This document shows positions 44,801-58,308 of a DNA stretch of 61,761 nucleotides, piece by piece. This stretch comes from Paracamarosporium sp. OC-R06-R3 (lineage: Eukaryota; Ascomycota; Dothideomycetes; Pleosporales; Didymosphaeriaceae). The DNA lies in contig JACVRA010000407.1 of assembly GCA_019828545.1 (NCBI GenBank), positions 1-61,761 on the forward strand, given 5' to 3'. Numbering within the stretch: position 1 is the stretch's first letter; each line of letters starts with the position of its first letter. The notes below the pieces were generated by a model. The model made no database searches. It saw nothing but the letters and a program-made list of their open reading frames with translations, and was not told the origin of the DNA. The position numbers and the translations under genes were made by a program.

Positions 44801-47800
44801 AGCCTCCCTGTTTACGTCCCCAAGAGCCCCAACGTAGCCAATGTCCAAGTTGCGCCAGTACAGGAGCTAGGTTGCCAATTTTCGCAGTTGAAACATTCTG
44901 GGAAAGGAAGCTCAACTTCTGTTCCTCGCGGAACAGATGAAGGATAACAACGACTTCAGAGAGCGTCGAGATGCGCAAATCCTGCTTATCAGAAGGTGAC
45001 AGGTTGCGCCAATGATCGGTTACTATTTTGCCCGTTGTTGATTGGTTGAAATGGCGTGCGAGCTCTGCACTTGTGACAAGCAGATCCTGTTTGCATGCAA
45101 TTTGATTTGAGATCGATGGTAGCTGACCAAGAGAGACACGCTTGGACGGCAGATTCATGCTAGTACTGACAGAGCCTGGTTTTGAGTTTGCGACCCATTT
45201 CCATGAAGTGGATTCCCAACTGTTCATGTGAGGTATTGTAGATTGTCGATTGCACATTAACCTCCAAGCTGATGATTCGTTGTCCTCAGCATGGTCCTTC
45301 GAACGACCAGTATTGCGTCTCAACCCGGATTTTCCACGCACGGAATGTTTTCTAGTTCTCTCGTCTACAAAAGGTGTAGCTAATGTGAAAAGTGTTGCAA
45401 CGAACGCCGACCAGTCTGCATTGGTCGAAGAATTCGCTTGGTTTGATAAGGACTTACGAATGTTCCACCAAACATTCAGCAGGAGGTCACCAACATAATT
45501 TGGTAGAATGGTTTGCAATACTCGGAAAAGATCGGCAACAAGCGTATGCGCTGGTAGAAGGCGGATCTGGGTTTGATGTCTTTGGCCTTCTCCATCCACA
45601 ATATCAAATGTCCCATTTGGGCCTGGTGAAAGAAGTCGCTGCAATGGTTTTGATAGTGTAATAGTCCTCTTGAGCCCTGCAGTCGCCCTCAACTGCTCGT
45701 CTTGAAAAATCGCGTACGGGCTGAAGAGCCTTGCCGGGCCTACATCAAATTTCGAAGGTAGGTGCGTCCCCCAGCCAGCCAGAACTGAGACACTAGATTC
45801 GTTCGAAGCAAGACACACGATGCGTTCTACGCAGCCGTCGTTGAGTTTAATAAGATCCTGACAGTCTTTCATCTCTTTCATTTGGATGAACCTTGGAACG
45901 CATGCATAACGCGGGGGCACATTATATGTACCAGATTGAGAAGCAGAAGCAGAGGGTGACAACCGCTTGCGCGTAATTGCGAGTTCACACTCTAAAGGGG
46001 CCTTTAGAGATGTATGCATGAGATATAAGTATGCCTTGCGCTCATGTAATGTCGCAGAATTGAAAGGTGCTGTCGATATAATTCCCTTTGAAGTGATCTA
46101 CACATGTTTGTTAGAGTGTAATAACAAGATAAACTATTGAAGCGTATAGCTACCTGCGAGGACGAAGTAAAGTCTTTCAAGGCGAACAAACCAGCACGGA
46201 GATGCTGCTGTACTGAAATCTTCGTCACCTCAGTCATTACCAATTCTTTGCGAAGCCCCTCTATGGACCCTTGGTCAGTATCAGCTTCAAGTGGTGCAAA
46301 GAGATCGTCAAGTTCGTCGTAGTCCTCTATGGTATCGAAAGTATCGTCCATGGTCTCGTCGAATGTATCATCCATCGATACGTTACTCAAGCTTATCCGC
46401 GAAGTTATGCTACCAGGAGTAGAGGCTCGGTGTCGGTGTTGCGAAAGTCCACCGAAGCTCGTCCGATCATTGCCCAAAGAAAGCCTGCTTCGTTGACTCG
46501 CCCCGAAGCTTGTCGAAAAACTACCACCCAAGCTATGGCGCTGGGTTGCGAGGTCCTGAAATGCCGATTTATCGAAGCTCGTAGACAGTTCGGTGCGTGA
46601 CAGCAATGAGCTGACTCGCCTGGACTCTTTGTGTTGGCGCGTAGGATCGAATTCTGGGTTAAGCTGGGACGCAAGAGCATCTTCTACAGCCTGATCGGAG
46701 AGACGTTCTCTCGGCTGCGTGGCCGTCTGGAAGGATGGAGGCTGCGTCTTACTACGTGCACCACCGAGGCTTTCCCTCAATCTGTCGGGCCCTCGGACAG
46801 CCGGAGTCGTTGCACCGGTACCTGGGGCAGTAGGACCGTATGAACTACGTCGCCGTGATTTCGAAGCGGAAAGAGACGCATGATGTTTCCGTGAATGCGA
46901 GATTGATTTAGGCTCAAGATAAGCAGCAGACCAAATGGTAAATACATTCGTCTCATAGTTGGCCGTGACGACTAAGAGCAAAGGCTTATCATTACCGCTT
47001 CGATCGAAGAGCACCTCGTTCTGCGGCGAAACGTAGACGAGTTCTTCGGCTTTGTCGAGGGGGTCCAATTTTCTATGACCAGAGCCGTTTGTGGTCAGAA
47101 GGCTGCCCCTCTCATTGCCCGGAACCACATGCACCACCAGACCTAGTTCAGCGAGTGGATCAGTGAAGGAGTATAATCTTGGCAAGCCATCCGTGTTGGA
47201 TGCCGCAGAAGTCCTTGCCAGCTCTTCCAAATACCATGGCGTCTGGGCTTGCTTTCGACCCAAGCTCAGGCGTGACGGCCCCAAAGAGGAACCCTGACGG
47301 CGAAATGGCTGAGTGAAACTTTGTGATGGATTCTGTGACAGGAACGATTGGGGATTGGAGAGAAAGGAATTGGGTGGGACAGAGGGCATCTGCGGACTTG
47401 GTGGTATTGGCTGTGGAGGGGCTATTTTCCTCTGCAACAACAGGCCGCGCGCAGCAGGAAACGCCCTTTCGACCTCAAAGGGGAGGTTCACGACATGTGT
47501 GGCACCCGAGAGAAAGAAAACGTGGGCTTGCGATTTGAGAATCACCACCAACGCACGCGATCTGCCCTCTGTTGTGCGGGGGGCTTGGGCGGTGGGCGAG
47601 TTAGGATCGGTCGCCGGCTGCGTTCCCTGGGTGAGATGGTTCCAGGAAGAATCAGCGTCCAGGCCATGTCCCGGGCCCTGTGAATTGACAGAGGCGGCTT
47701 CTTCGGTGGGGAACCAGGTGAGCAGCGCCTGCACGACACGCTCCTTCTCGACGGCGAAGTTGTACACCTTGCACACGACGCCGCCGCGGGACCACACGGC

Positions 47801-47965
47801 GTGGTATGCGGTCGTCACGACCTCGTCCTCGGGTGCATCTGGCTGCTCATGGTACGTCTCCCAGACATAGTCGCGCTCGGTGGTGTCCGGGGGCAGAATC
47901 GACTCGGCGATCAGATACGGCAGCGCGGCGGGCTTGCGGACGCCAATCGAGTGTAGAGCAGCCAT
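41817..47965 (-). CDS. APC1: Anaphase-promoting complex subunit 1 (BimE-type)
   Basis: Two exons, 46154-47965 and 41817-46097, with a 56-bp intron (46098-46153, GTAGCT...TGTAG) joining TSSSQ to ITSKGII in phase. Total is 2,030 aa, close to Aspergillus BimE. The N-terminus is a WD40-like region with a long Ser/Arg-rich insert (about residues 340-560), a likely phosphorylation platform. The C-terminal part has proteasome/cyclosome (PC) repeats, for example GLLLGLGLNGHLKTIAKWL, SVGLLLGLSASYMGTMDTL and TTGLMGIGLLYYNTQHRRM. Also SHLAAHMAIGVLFIGGGTYT, typical of APC1. It is the large scaffold of the nuclear E3 ubiquitin ligase that targets securin and cyclin B. Divergent from the Nup37-like gene with 299 bp between starts. 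Confidence 0.9.
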
Positions 47966-48264
47966 GCCGAGGCTCGATTCGCGGCATCGAGGATGCGTGT
48001 GGTCAGGCGGGGCCTGCGCGCCCTCGAGTTGTGCGGGTGGTGAAGGCGTGGGGCGACGCGGTCTGTTTGGGACGCGACTTCCCGCGCCCAGCTCTTCTTC
48101 AAGCTCCGCAACACCTCCGCCCTACCTGACCGCGCCCACGACACCCACGCCCAACAGCACGCAGCAACCACCTGAAAATTGGCATCGCTGGTTCTCTCGA
48201 GCTGCCACGCACCTAACTGTCGCAGTCTTGCCGCGCAGCGCTTCACAGCGCCGGGCGCAACAAC
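47966..48264. promoter_or_regulatory. Bidirectional promoter, APC1 / Nup37-like
   Basis: 299 bp between the two divergent start codons; no other gene fits. Both products work in the nucleus. Confidence 0.5.
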
Positions 48265-50306
48265 ATGCAGCCCATCGTCACGACCAAGGGCAAAGCGACC
48301 CATTTGCGGTGCGTGGCCGTCACTCCAGCTTCAATCGCCATATCACTGACCAGGCCAGATATGAGCTGCCTCAGCGCGTGCACGACAGTACGGTATACCC
48401 TGTCAAGGCGCCGAACGGCTCGACCGTCATCCTCTACGGCAGCGAGAATGGGGTCGGCATACTGTGGAGAGGTGGACGCCCGCTGAAGCAGTCTGTGCCT
48501 GCCTCGAAGGCGCCTGCAAAAGCACCACCAAAAGTCAATGGCACCAAGGACACGATCATGATCATAGACTCAGACGATGACGAACCCGCAAAAGCTACCT
48601 CGCTACCACCCCCAAAGGCCGAGTTTGAGGACGAGGAGGAAGAACTGGATCCCGACCATCCTTACCCTTCGATCGTCCAACAGTTGCGACTGCCTTTGAA
48701 CACCGAGGTTCTGCACATCGCCATCCCTCAAGTATCAGCGCCCTCGGATCTGCGACCTAGCGATGCCGTACCTCCCATCTTCAAGGAGAAGATGGTCTTT
48801 GCGGTCGCATGTGCTGATTTTACCGTACGCATCATAACCTTGCCGCTGAGTCCACCGCCAAACGCGGCCAAGGAGCGGCCCTCTGTCACCAAATCCCTGT
48901 TTGGCGAGGAGGTAGTCAAGATTCCTACATATGCCGGTCACCAAACCATTCCAAGTGGTGTAAGCATGACGTGGACGTCTGGATCTGAGCCAAGTCATGG
49001 AGAGCAACCAGAAGATAAGATGGACGTCGACGAAGACAGCGCGGCTGCTCCAGGTCGACGGAGTCCCCGAAAGAAACAAGCTCCGTCGCACTCAGCAGCC
49101 AGGAAAGATACAAAAGGATTCGACCTGCTTGTGGCATCACATTCTACTGAACTAGGTGGGCTCCTGAAGATCTGGCGATTCGGCCTTACCGACACATCTG
49201 TCAAAGCTACAAACCCAATCTCCGCATATCAAACCCTCACTCTTCCTAAACCAGCTGTGAGGATTGCATTCAACACGGCACAATATCCGAAACGCCGCCA
49301 TTCGCAGCTTCTCATAGCGGACTCGGCCGGCATCGCGCGTGTCTACGATCCGTTCGCGCCCCGTAAGCGAAACCTCGGTACTAACGCTTCTGGTGCCTTT
49401 GTTGCTCTATTCAGAGCACGGTTCGAAAATGCCAAAGCTAACGCGCCGTTCCCGCCCATTCTTACTTCAAGGAAACCAATCCTCGACGCTGCTTGGGTTT
49501 CTGACGGTCATGGCATCCTTGCCTTGCTTGCTGACGGTGAATGGGGCATATGGGACGTCAAACACACCGCTGCAAACGTACCAACAGATCCAACTGCATT
49601 CTCTTTGCGAAACTTTGTTGGCACCTCCGAATCCGACAAAGCAAGCAGTGGCACCTCGAGCCCTAAATCGCGCAGTGGTCGCAGTTCCCTTGTGCCCATG
49701 ACGCCCAACACGCGTCGTAGGAAGGAGGAAACCTTGTTCCAAGGAAATCCATCTAGCGCGATACCGACAAGGGGCGGCGTGTCGGTTGCTTCTCTTACGA
49801 GTTCCAACGGCGAGGCGGCACTAGAATCAGTGGTTATCTGGTATGGCAAAGAAGTATACCGGCTTACCGATCTCGCCAAATATAGGGCACGAGCTGCTTC
49901 AAGTAATGCAGGCAGTTCACTGCCGGGACCTGGCTTGTCACCGGTGCACGATATACCCTTGCTAGGAGAGTCCATTGTGTCTGTCAGCCAGTTTGATACA
50001 ACAACAAAAGAAGCTCGGATGGCCGTTCCGAGAGATATACTTCTTTCCGCTGAGTATCGTGTGATCGTTTCGACAACAGCTAATCGACCAACCGATCGAG
50101 ATACCACTACGCCATCTACGAAAGAACAGATCGAAGAACAGGATACCAGACGGACTGACCAAGCACTGCTAGCTCAAGGTGAGCTTGGTATCGAGGGAAT
50201 GCAGAGACTATTGGACGGCATGGGTGGCAGCGGGTCGCACAACACTCTAACACTGGGCAACCCACGCAAAGTTTTGTTTGAAGGTCTTGTTCCTGAGAAA
50301 GTCTAA
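48265..50306 (+). CDS. NUP37: WD-type nucleoporin, Nup37-like
   Basis: Exon 1 (48265-48308) encodes MQPIVTTKGKATHLR. A 50-bp intron (48309-48358) ends at a second AG two codons beyond the first, which is needed to keep frame. Exon 2 is 48359-50306; total 663 aa. The conserved start of exon 2 is YELPQRVHDSTVYPVKAPNG, then SENGVGILWRGGRP, as in filamentous-fungal proteins annotated Nup37. An acidic linker (DSDDDEPA, EDEEEELDPDHP) precedes beta-propeller strands (IFKEKMVFAVACADFTVRII, LLKIWRFGLTD, LLADGEWGIWDVK). The symbol rests on recollection of that family; another WD40 protein cannot be excluded. Nup37 belongs to the Nup84/107 complex of the nuclear pore and kinetochore. Confidence 0.62.
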
Positions 50307-51231
50307 AATACCCACATCAATCGAAAGAGTAGTTAACGTCAATTTAAGAGAGAAAGGACTTGGGATATGACTGTGGGATGTCGACGTGGCCGCGATATCA
50401 CGAGTCCTCGCACAAACTCTTGGCGTTGTCTGCCTATTTTACGTATGTCTATTTTTGCGCGTCTTTCGTCTTCCTTTCCTCAAACTCAGCACTTCGCGGC
50501 CTAAGGTGGAGCTCAGAGAACAGACTCATTCCTGCTGCTCAGTATAGCCTTGCGATAGATCAAGCAGACATCATCCAGTCGCCGGCGACTCTCGCTTAGT
50601 ACACCGAAAGGTCGGAACGGCGCAGGGACGTCTGGATAGCTGCGGGTTGTCGTGCGCTTCACTTTCCTTACCCTGCCATAGCTTGAGCGGGCCCTTGGCT
50701 ACCGTAAGGACAGCTTCGGCAAAGGGCACAAGGCGCGCTGTACGCCCGTCTCTTGATGGGTGTAGCGTGCTATGTGAGGAAGAGACGCAACATTTCGAAA
50801 ACTTTTGGAACTCACGAACGGCACACTTGGAAACTTGTCTATGTGCCAGTGCTGACTTGTGCGTCGTCCGATTCCTAACGAGATTTGTCGTTCTTGTACT
50901 AGGATTTTCCGCGTCTATAGGTGACGCGTAGCCACGTGACTAGATAGTGCCAAGAGAATGGATATTTGCTCCGTATACTGTATATGCTGTTCGAGCCTCT
51001 GAGCGCCTTGAGACCGGTGTGCTTACTTGCGCTATCATCTTCATGTGTTTAAATCTAGTGGGGGAGAGTGAAAGACATGGAAGACTGCTGTTTCTAGCAG
51101 CACGTGCCTAAGTTCGGCGCGCTAGGAACGCGTGTCGGCTCAACTGCATCTCACCCCCGCAACCTATAGACAACCCAACTGCAGTCCGGCGTCTTTGCTG
51201 TCGGCCCGCTGTCGAGCTTGCGCGCACGATC
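50307..51231. other. Intergenic, Nup37-like 3' flank and SMC6 promoter
   Basis: No gene recognised. Polypyrimidine tracts occur near SMC6. Confidence 0.5.
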
Positions 51232-54200
51232 ATGGCGCAAGTGCTGCCAGCAAAACGTCACCGTGGACTCTCACATCGTCATCAGGCGTCAGTGGACAGC
51301 ATTGCACCCCGAGTAAGTCGTCCCTGATCGCCGCCCATGTTGGTTCAGTCGAGTTTTGACTTTGTGTGTACAGAGCAAACGAACGCGTCTCTCTCTCGAA
51401 CCCTCTGCAGAACCACGTGAGAGTTCTTACGACCGAAATAACGAGTTGGTTCCCCCTACAGACGAACTTTCGCCGGCGCCTTCGGTAGCAGAGGCAGACG
51501 AGGACGAGGATGAGGACGCACGCTTCCTTCGCGCCACCCAGATCGTGGAGAGGAGCTTCCGAAAGATCGCGGATGCCGATAATATACCTGCGGAAAATGG
51601 AATCATCGAGGAGATTGGCTGTACGAACTTCATGTGTCATGAACAGCTCACAGTCAGACTGGGTCCGTTGATTAACTTCATCATTGGTCACAACGGAAGT
51701 GGTAAGAGTGCGGTTCTGACGGCTCTCACGTTATGTCTTGGTGGTAAAGCAACTGCCACAAATCGCGGTCAGAGTTTGAAAAGCTTTATAAAGGCAGGCA
51801 AAGATTGGTCTACTCTCTCAGTCAAGGTCAAAAACCAAGGTGCAATGGCATACAAACCTGAACAGTATGGTGATTCTATCATCGTCGAGCGGCATTTTAC
51901 CCAACATGGTACGTCTGGATTCAAACTCAAGGACCGAAACGGCAAGATCGTCTCTACCAAAAAATCTGAATTGGAGGACATCATCGACCATTATGGCTTG
52001 CAGATCGACAATCCCTTGAACGTCCTGACTCAGGATATGGCACGCCAGTTCTTGAGCGACTCCAACGCCAAGGAAAAGTACAAGTTCTTCTTGAAAGGCA
52101 CTCAACTTGAAACCTTGGATCGTGATTATTCGCAGATTCATCAAGAGCTCGAAGAGCAAAAGGCCAAAGCGCTGACGTTAGAGAAAGACGTCAAAGAGTT
52201 AGAGAAAAGATATGACCAGCTCAACAAGAAGGCGCAAGCCGCGCGTGGTTTAGAGAAGCTGCGTGATGAGGAAACTAAACTCGCACACCAAGCAGCTTGG
52301 TCGTTCGTTGTGTCTGATGAACAAGAGGCGGCAGCATTCGATAACGGGATATCAGAGGCAACTAATACAATTGACAAGCGGCAAGCGGAGGCCCGCACCG
52401 CGTCAGAGAAGTTTGCGCGCCTCGACAGAGAGGTGCAAGATGCGACGACGGCAGTGGAAGAATGTCAAGCTGAATTGCAACCAGCACGGGACGAAGAAGC
52501 CGAGGCCAACGCCAATTTTGCGGAGGCGCGGAAACGACTTTTGGAGTTTAGAAACAACGAACGAAATGTGGTTGGGGCGATGAACAAGACCCAAAGATCC
52601 ATGCAAGACACCCAATCACAAATCGAAGAGCACAAAGAACGACGTGCACGGGCGGATGGAGGACTGCACGAGCAGAAAGTCCGCGAGTTGGAGGACGCGA
52701 AAGCTGTATACGAGCAGCGTAAAGCAGCTTGGGAGAACCACGACCAAGGCCTGCCCGCGTTAAACAGTGAATTTCAGGAAGCAAAAGAGCAGCAAAAGCG
52801 GTTAGCTGCTCTATTAGAGGACAAGAGGGGCGAAGAGTCACAATCCAAGAACAGAATCCGCAGTCTGGAGCAAGGCCAACGCAAGTGGAGTGACGCTTAC
52901 CCTAATGGAGCCGTTTTGGAAAAGTTGCTTCGTGCGATCCAAGAAGAACGCAGGTTTCGCGAACGACCAGTTGGGCCTTTGGGTCGCTTTGTAGAACTGA
53001 AAGACCCGAAATGGTCATCTGTACTTGAGAAGACATTCGGAAATGTCCTAAACGCATTTACGGTCACGAATAAGGCCGACCATGGCATCCTATCTGGGAT
53101 GATGAAAAGGCTTAACTAGTAAGTAGACTTTTGTACTCTACGAGTGCCACTAACCTTTATAGCAATGCGACTGTATATATATGTAACGTGACCGAACGTA
53201 TCGACACGACTCCCAACGAGCCAGCTGCCGACCTGCTGACACTAGATCGAGTATTGAAGGTCTGTCATCAACAAGAAAGCCAAATGAAACCTTTAGCTGA
53301 CAGTCTCCATAGATCAGCAACGATTTGGTCCGCAATACCTTAATAGCCAACCAGTACATTGAACAAGTTGTTCTAATGCGAAAACGAGAGGAAGCCTCGG
53401 AGTTCGCTCATCGCCCCATTACCGGTCGATCAAACATGAAAGCAGTATACTGCTGGTCTGACCAAAGTCACAAACTAGGACATCAATTCGTTGTGAGTAT
53501 TACAGGCGCCATAAGTATGAGCCCAATTGCCGAGTTCAGAGGATCGAGCCGGATGCAGGCAGACAAGGGGCATCAGATCCAAGAGGAGAAGGAGAGCCTT
53601 GCTCGGATTCAACGAGAAATGGACGACTTGAATGCAGAGGTACAAGCTGTGCAGAAGCAGCTGAATACTTGTCAAACAAAGATTCGCAGCCACCAAATGA
53701 ACAAGAAGAGTCTCAAGCAACAAATGGATCGTGCTCAGGATGACGTAGATATGTTGGACGGGGAAGTGGCTGCGACTGTTCCAGATACGGCACAACTCGA
53801 GCAGCTTGAGAAAGAGCTTGACGATTTCAGGGAGCAGTTGAAGTTGGACGAAGACCAGTATCAAGACCTGGTTGGTGATTTGGACGAAGCAAGCAAAACC
53901 TCCAAAACCCACAAGAGAATTGCCGATGACGCGACGAAGGCTGTCCAGAACCTCGAAGCCAAGCTCGAGCAGTGCAAGGCCCAAGCGCACGCACTCTCAC
54001 AGAAGCGGGAACACGCGCTGCGTCGGAAGAACCAGGCAATAGAAGTAGTACGGGAAGCGGAAGAGAGCAAATCCAATCTGCAGCGTCAACGCGATGAACT
54101 GCAGATTGCTCTAGATGTTCACACCGAAGATGCGTCGAAGATTTGCTCACGTGTGGAGGTGCCACCCGGTGCCACTTTCCAGAGCCTAGAGCGGCAACGC

Positions 54201-54845
54201 GAAGAGAAGATAAAACGACGCACCGAGTTGGAGAAGGAGCTTGGGGGCTCGCAGAGTGAGCTCCAAGCAAAGACGAATGCGGCTAAGAAAGCATTCCGGG
54301 AAGCGAACAACTTTGTTAAGAACATGACGAAACTGAGGAACAGTCTGTCAAATGCTCTGTCAAATCGACAGGCTCACTGGAAATACTCCCGCAATGATAT
54401 TTCGTCGCGCGCACGGATAACTTTCAACTATCTCCTTTCTGAACGGCGGTTTCGTGGGGAGCTCTTGGTTGACCACAAGACGAAGGCACTTGAAATGAGT
54501 GTTCAACCGGACATCAACGTCAAGGACGACACTTCAAGGCAGCCCAAAACTTTATCTGGCGGCGAGAAGTCGTTCTCAACGGTGTGCCTGTTGCTGGCGC
54601 TTTGGGACGCGATGGGATCACCGATTCGTTGCCTTGACGAGTTTGACGTCTTCATGGACAGTGTGAATCGAGATATCAGCATGGACATGATCATTGGGGC
54701 CGCGAGGCGGTCGGTGGGCCGACAGTACATCTTCATCACACCGCAAGCCATGAACAACAAGAATGTGAAGAGCATGACGGATGTGACGGTGATCAAGATG
54801 TCTGATCCTGAGCGGGGTCAGACAGCGCTCAACTTCTCACGGTAG
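51232..54845 (+). CDS. SMC6: SMC6, structural maintenance of chromosomes protein 6
   Basis: Four exons: 51232-51312, 51374-53118, 53163-53259 and 53313-54845. Introns are 61, 44 and 53 bp, all frame-preserving; 1,151 aa. Walker A is GHNGSGKSAV, after GCTNFMCHEQLTVRLG. N-terminal coiled coil follows to about residue 500, then a hinge (GPLGRFVELKDPKWSSVLEK, NQYIEQVVLM) and a second coiled coil. The C-terminal ABC signature is LSGGEKSFSTVCLLLA and Walker B is RCLDEFDVFMD. SMC5/6 compacts DNA and promotes recombinational repair and rDNA stability in the nucleus. The tail ends in MTDVTVIKMSDPERGQ. The third exon (97 bases) is the easily missed one, in the hinge. Confidence 0.95.
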
Positions 54846-55435
54846 GGAAGCGTGGTGTAACATGGAGTTCTGGTAGCGAGTGGGGTCGGGGAGCACGTGG
54901 TGTAGTGTAGATTGGCTTTGATTTTGGTCTCTGCAAACCTTTGGAACGGACATACCCCTACGGCGTTTGTGGCACATGGTGGATATACCTAGCTAGTCCA
55001 TGTGATGGTGGCATCAAAGTAGTCGACGTATCTTGAGGATTTGAGTTCATGTATCAATGCATCGAGTGCAGCTGAGGAGACGAAACGCAGAGTAGCACCC
55101 AGCTCAAACGCTACCAGGGAGCCGGCTCGGTGGCATAGCCGTGAACCGAGAAAGACCTCCTTGCGTCGCCGTCTCAGATCAGCACAGACGGGTGTCACGT
55201 CGGCTAGAGGGCATGGGAGTGGAGTGCGAACTGCTTGGTCGATCGCCGCTGGGGACCCTGGTGCTAGTGAAAGACGGGCCCGCGCCGCTGGTTGGCTGCA
55301 ACGAGCGCCCTCTCACGTCTCTCCACAAAACACCGCGACAAGCACCTGCTGCGCTGTCCCACGCCCGGCTCCCCGTCTCTCCATGAGGGCTCGTAGCGTC
55401 GCGACCCTCGTGAGGCGCGGCCTTGATTGAACACC
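54846..55435. other. Intergenic, SMC6 3' flank and F-box gene leader
   Basis: No gene recognised. Confidence 0.55.
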
Positions 55436-58308
55436 ATGGACTCCGAACCGCCCTCCCGCCCCGGCTCCCCCAGGACACGCTCGCCCTCGCTCTCCGACCA
55501 CGACTCGCCGCGGCCCACGCCGGCCTCGCCCGACAACGAGCATGCTGCACCGCCGCGCGTGCACGTCGAGGGCGGGCGCATGAGCTGCGCCGGCACGCTG
55601 CCCGGCGGCGGCAGCGGTGGCAGCAGCCCGCCCAAAGGCAAGGACAAGGCCAAAGGCCCGCTGACGCTGCTGGACCTGCCCGTCGACGTCCTCAAGGACA
55701 TCATACATCAGGTGAGCTGCCGTCGTGGACGCGACACGGCCCCCAGCTCGCGCACACTGACCGCTGACTGTGTAGCTCCCGCACACCAACGACCTCACGT
55801 CGCTCTCGCTCTGCCACTCGGCCCTCCACCGCCTCACCGTGCCGTGCATATACTCCCGCTTCGACATTGTGTGGCCGGATGAGAACACCCACACGGAGCC
55901 GCGGTCGGGCGTGGACGCTCTCACCTACGGCCTTGCAACGCTGGTCATGGGCGACGACTGCTTCCCGCACCAGAACCGACTGCGGCACCAACGCGACACC
56001 CCAAACAGTGCCTACAAACCTGCCAAGACGCCGTACCCCATCACGCGGCGTCGCTTTGGCAACTACTATGCCCAGTTCACCAAGAAGTTCTCGCTGGGCA
56101 ACGGCCCCGCACCATGGGTTCAAGAGTACATGATCACAAAGGAAGGCGGGAAGATGCTGGGAACGCTTGTGGCTCTCGCCATAGCTCGCATGGTCAACCT
56201 CGAAACCTTCGTCTGGGACATGCCCACCGGTGTGCTCCGAGACGTATGGCTGGCACTTTCCAGCTTGGCTGATCGTACCGACGGCGAGGACTGTCGCCTT
56301 GAGCGCCTATGGATACGGTGGCATGATAACAGCATCGACGCGCCGGTACCTCCCCCTGCACCCCCAATGATCCTCAACAACGTAAACGTGCCTCCACCAC
56401 CAAACGCGGGTCATCCCAGCGGAACCGCCTCTGTCCAACCGTCCATTGTCATCCCGCAACACTTCCAATCACACATCACACCTGCGATAGACCGAGTAGA
56501 GCATCCTACGTTCTCCGCAATTCCCCCTCTGAAAAGCCTGAGTGTGTTGGATATCGATGAACTGCCCTATTTGGACGAAATGAGCATTCTCATTGCTCGG
56601 TCCCAGAAAAAGCTCCGAGAACTCAGGGTCGGCATTGCGCCCCAAGCACAACAGCGGGACTGGGTCACTCCTTGGGATGGCGATGGCATTCAGCAGGTGG
56701 ACTACGGTGCTTCCTGGACTGGCGCAAGCGCAATAGGAGAAAAGAGATTAGGTGGCGTGTTAGGCATTCTTGTAGGCAGGGTCCACAACCTGCGACACTC
56801 GGAGGAGCAACACGTGCAACAGATCAAGAGCGCCGCGATCAGCGGTCGATCACTCGGAATGCCAGTCAAGTTTGGGGTCACTGGATCAATACCTATGCCA
56901 ATCGCTTCATTACCGGACCGAGAGCTTGAGAATACCACGGATCATTTCGGACACCCTCTCGATGAAACGGTGGTGTCCGAGGGAGTCAGCCTTATAGATG
57001 AGATGCAGTCGCTCAACATCGAGCCACATGTGTCACCGTTTGATGATCCACTTGCAGCGGGAGCCAGACCGCTTAGGCAACCCTCCTTCGCTTCAAGCAG
57101 TGAGGAGACCAGCGATAATGATGCCAATGTCAATCCTGAACATGAAAAGCTAACAGGAAAACTGAGTTTGGAGGTGCTAGAATTAGAAAGGGTGCCCTTA
57201 TCAGTTCCTGTCCTCCTGAAGGCAATCGACTGGTCTATGCTGACGACTCTGACCCTGCTCAATTGTAGCAACCACGACCAGTTGTGGAAATCTCTTCGGA
57301 GAACCTACACTCCTCGCTCGCCGTACCCTAACGGCTCGCCATCTTCCTCAAAAGCGTATAGAGCTTCTTACACACTGCGAACCGAGTATAGCCTAAACCT
57401 CAAGAAGATACATACGAACACCGTATCCACCTCGTTAATATCATTCTTGAAAGAAACGCTAGCTCCCAACAGCCTAGAAGTCCTGTTCTTGCAGGAAGGC
57501 CGGTTATATCAATCTTCCGTAACTGTAGACGCGATATATCGAGGGCCATTACGGCGGCATCGAGCCAGCTTGAAGAAGCTGATGATCGACAGCAGTGAGA
57601 AGGGACAAGATGGTCATGCAACAGGCAGTTCGAGATGGCGGAGATGGATGCTCAACCGCGACATCCTCACCTTCATTACAAGTGGGAGAATGAACAGCCT
57701 GCGAGAGCTCGCCGTGTCCCTCGACTACAAAGACTGGGTAAGCTTTCTCATTCTCCAACAGCAAATTCTCTCTAACGTTGGCATAGCATCACTTCCTCCA
57801 ACGACTCCCTCTGATCCCCCACATCCGCTCTCTCTACATCCCCTACATTGCCGACCACCTCCACGGCAACAACATCGACCCCCGCGAGCTCGCCTACCAA
57901 ATCCTCGATATCGTGCACCTCCGTCCCGAAATCGAACTCTGCTACATGGGCCTCTCGTCCAAATGCTTCGAGATCTTAGAAAACCGCCCCTCAAACTACG
58001 ATCTCCGACACGACAGCACCAACGTGAGTGACGTCGCAATCCCAGGTTACAACATAAACGATCCGATGCTGTCCGAAGACGAATCCGAAGCCACGGAGGA
58101 CGAAGACGAGGATGAGCTCGATGGCATGGGTCCCGCAGAAGAAGAAAGCGATGGGGAAACGGGCAGCGAGGGCCAGGATGAGATTAGCGACGACGAGAGC
58201 TTCATGATGGATGACAAGAAGGTACCCAAGTTAAGGGTGAGGGAGATTCTATTTTACGAAGAGAGGGTCGAGGCCTTTAGGAGGAGGCATGGCGTGCTTA
58301 GGCCGTAG
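55436..58308 (+). CDS. Large F-box/LRR-like protein
   Basis: Exons 55436-55711, 55776-57737 and 57787-58308, with introns of 64 and 49 bp in phase; 919 aa. The N-terminal 70 residues are Pro/Ser/Gly-rich. The F-box follows: LTLLDLPVDVLKDIIHQLPH, spanning intron 1, then LTSLSLCHSALHRLTVPCIY. Behind it are irregular leucine-rich segments (PLKSLSVLDIDELPYLDEMS, LEVLELERVPLSVPVLLKAI, SLEVLFLQEGR, SLRELAVSLDYKDW, SLYIPYIADHLHG). The C-terminus has an acidic stretch (DESEATEDEDEDELDG) and REILFYEERVEAFRRRHG. A Skp1-binding substrate receptor for SCF ubiquitin ligase is the likely role; the target is unknown. I recall similar uncharacterised F-box proteins in Dothideomycetes. Confidence 0.8.
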
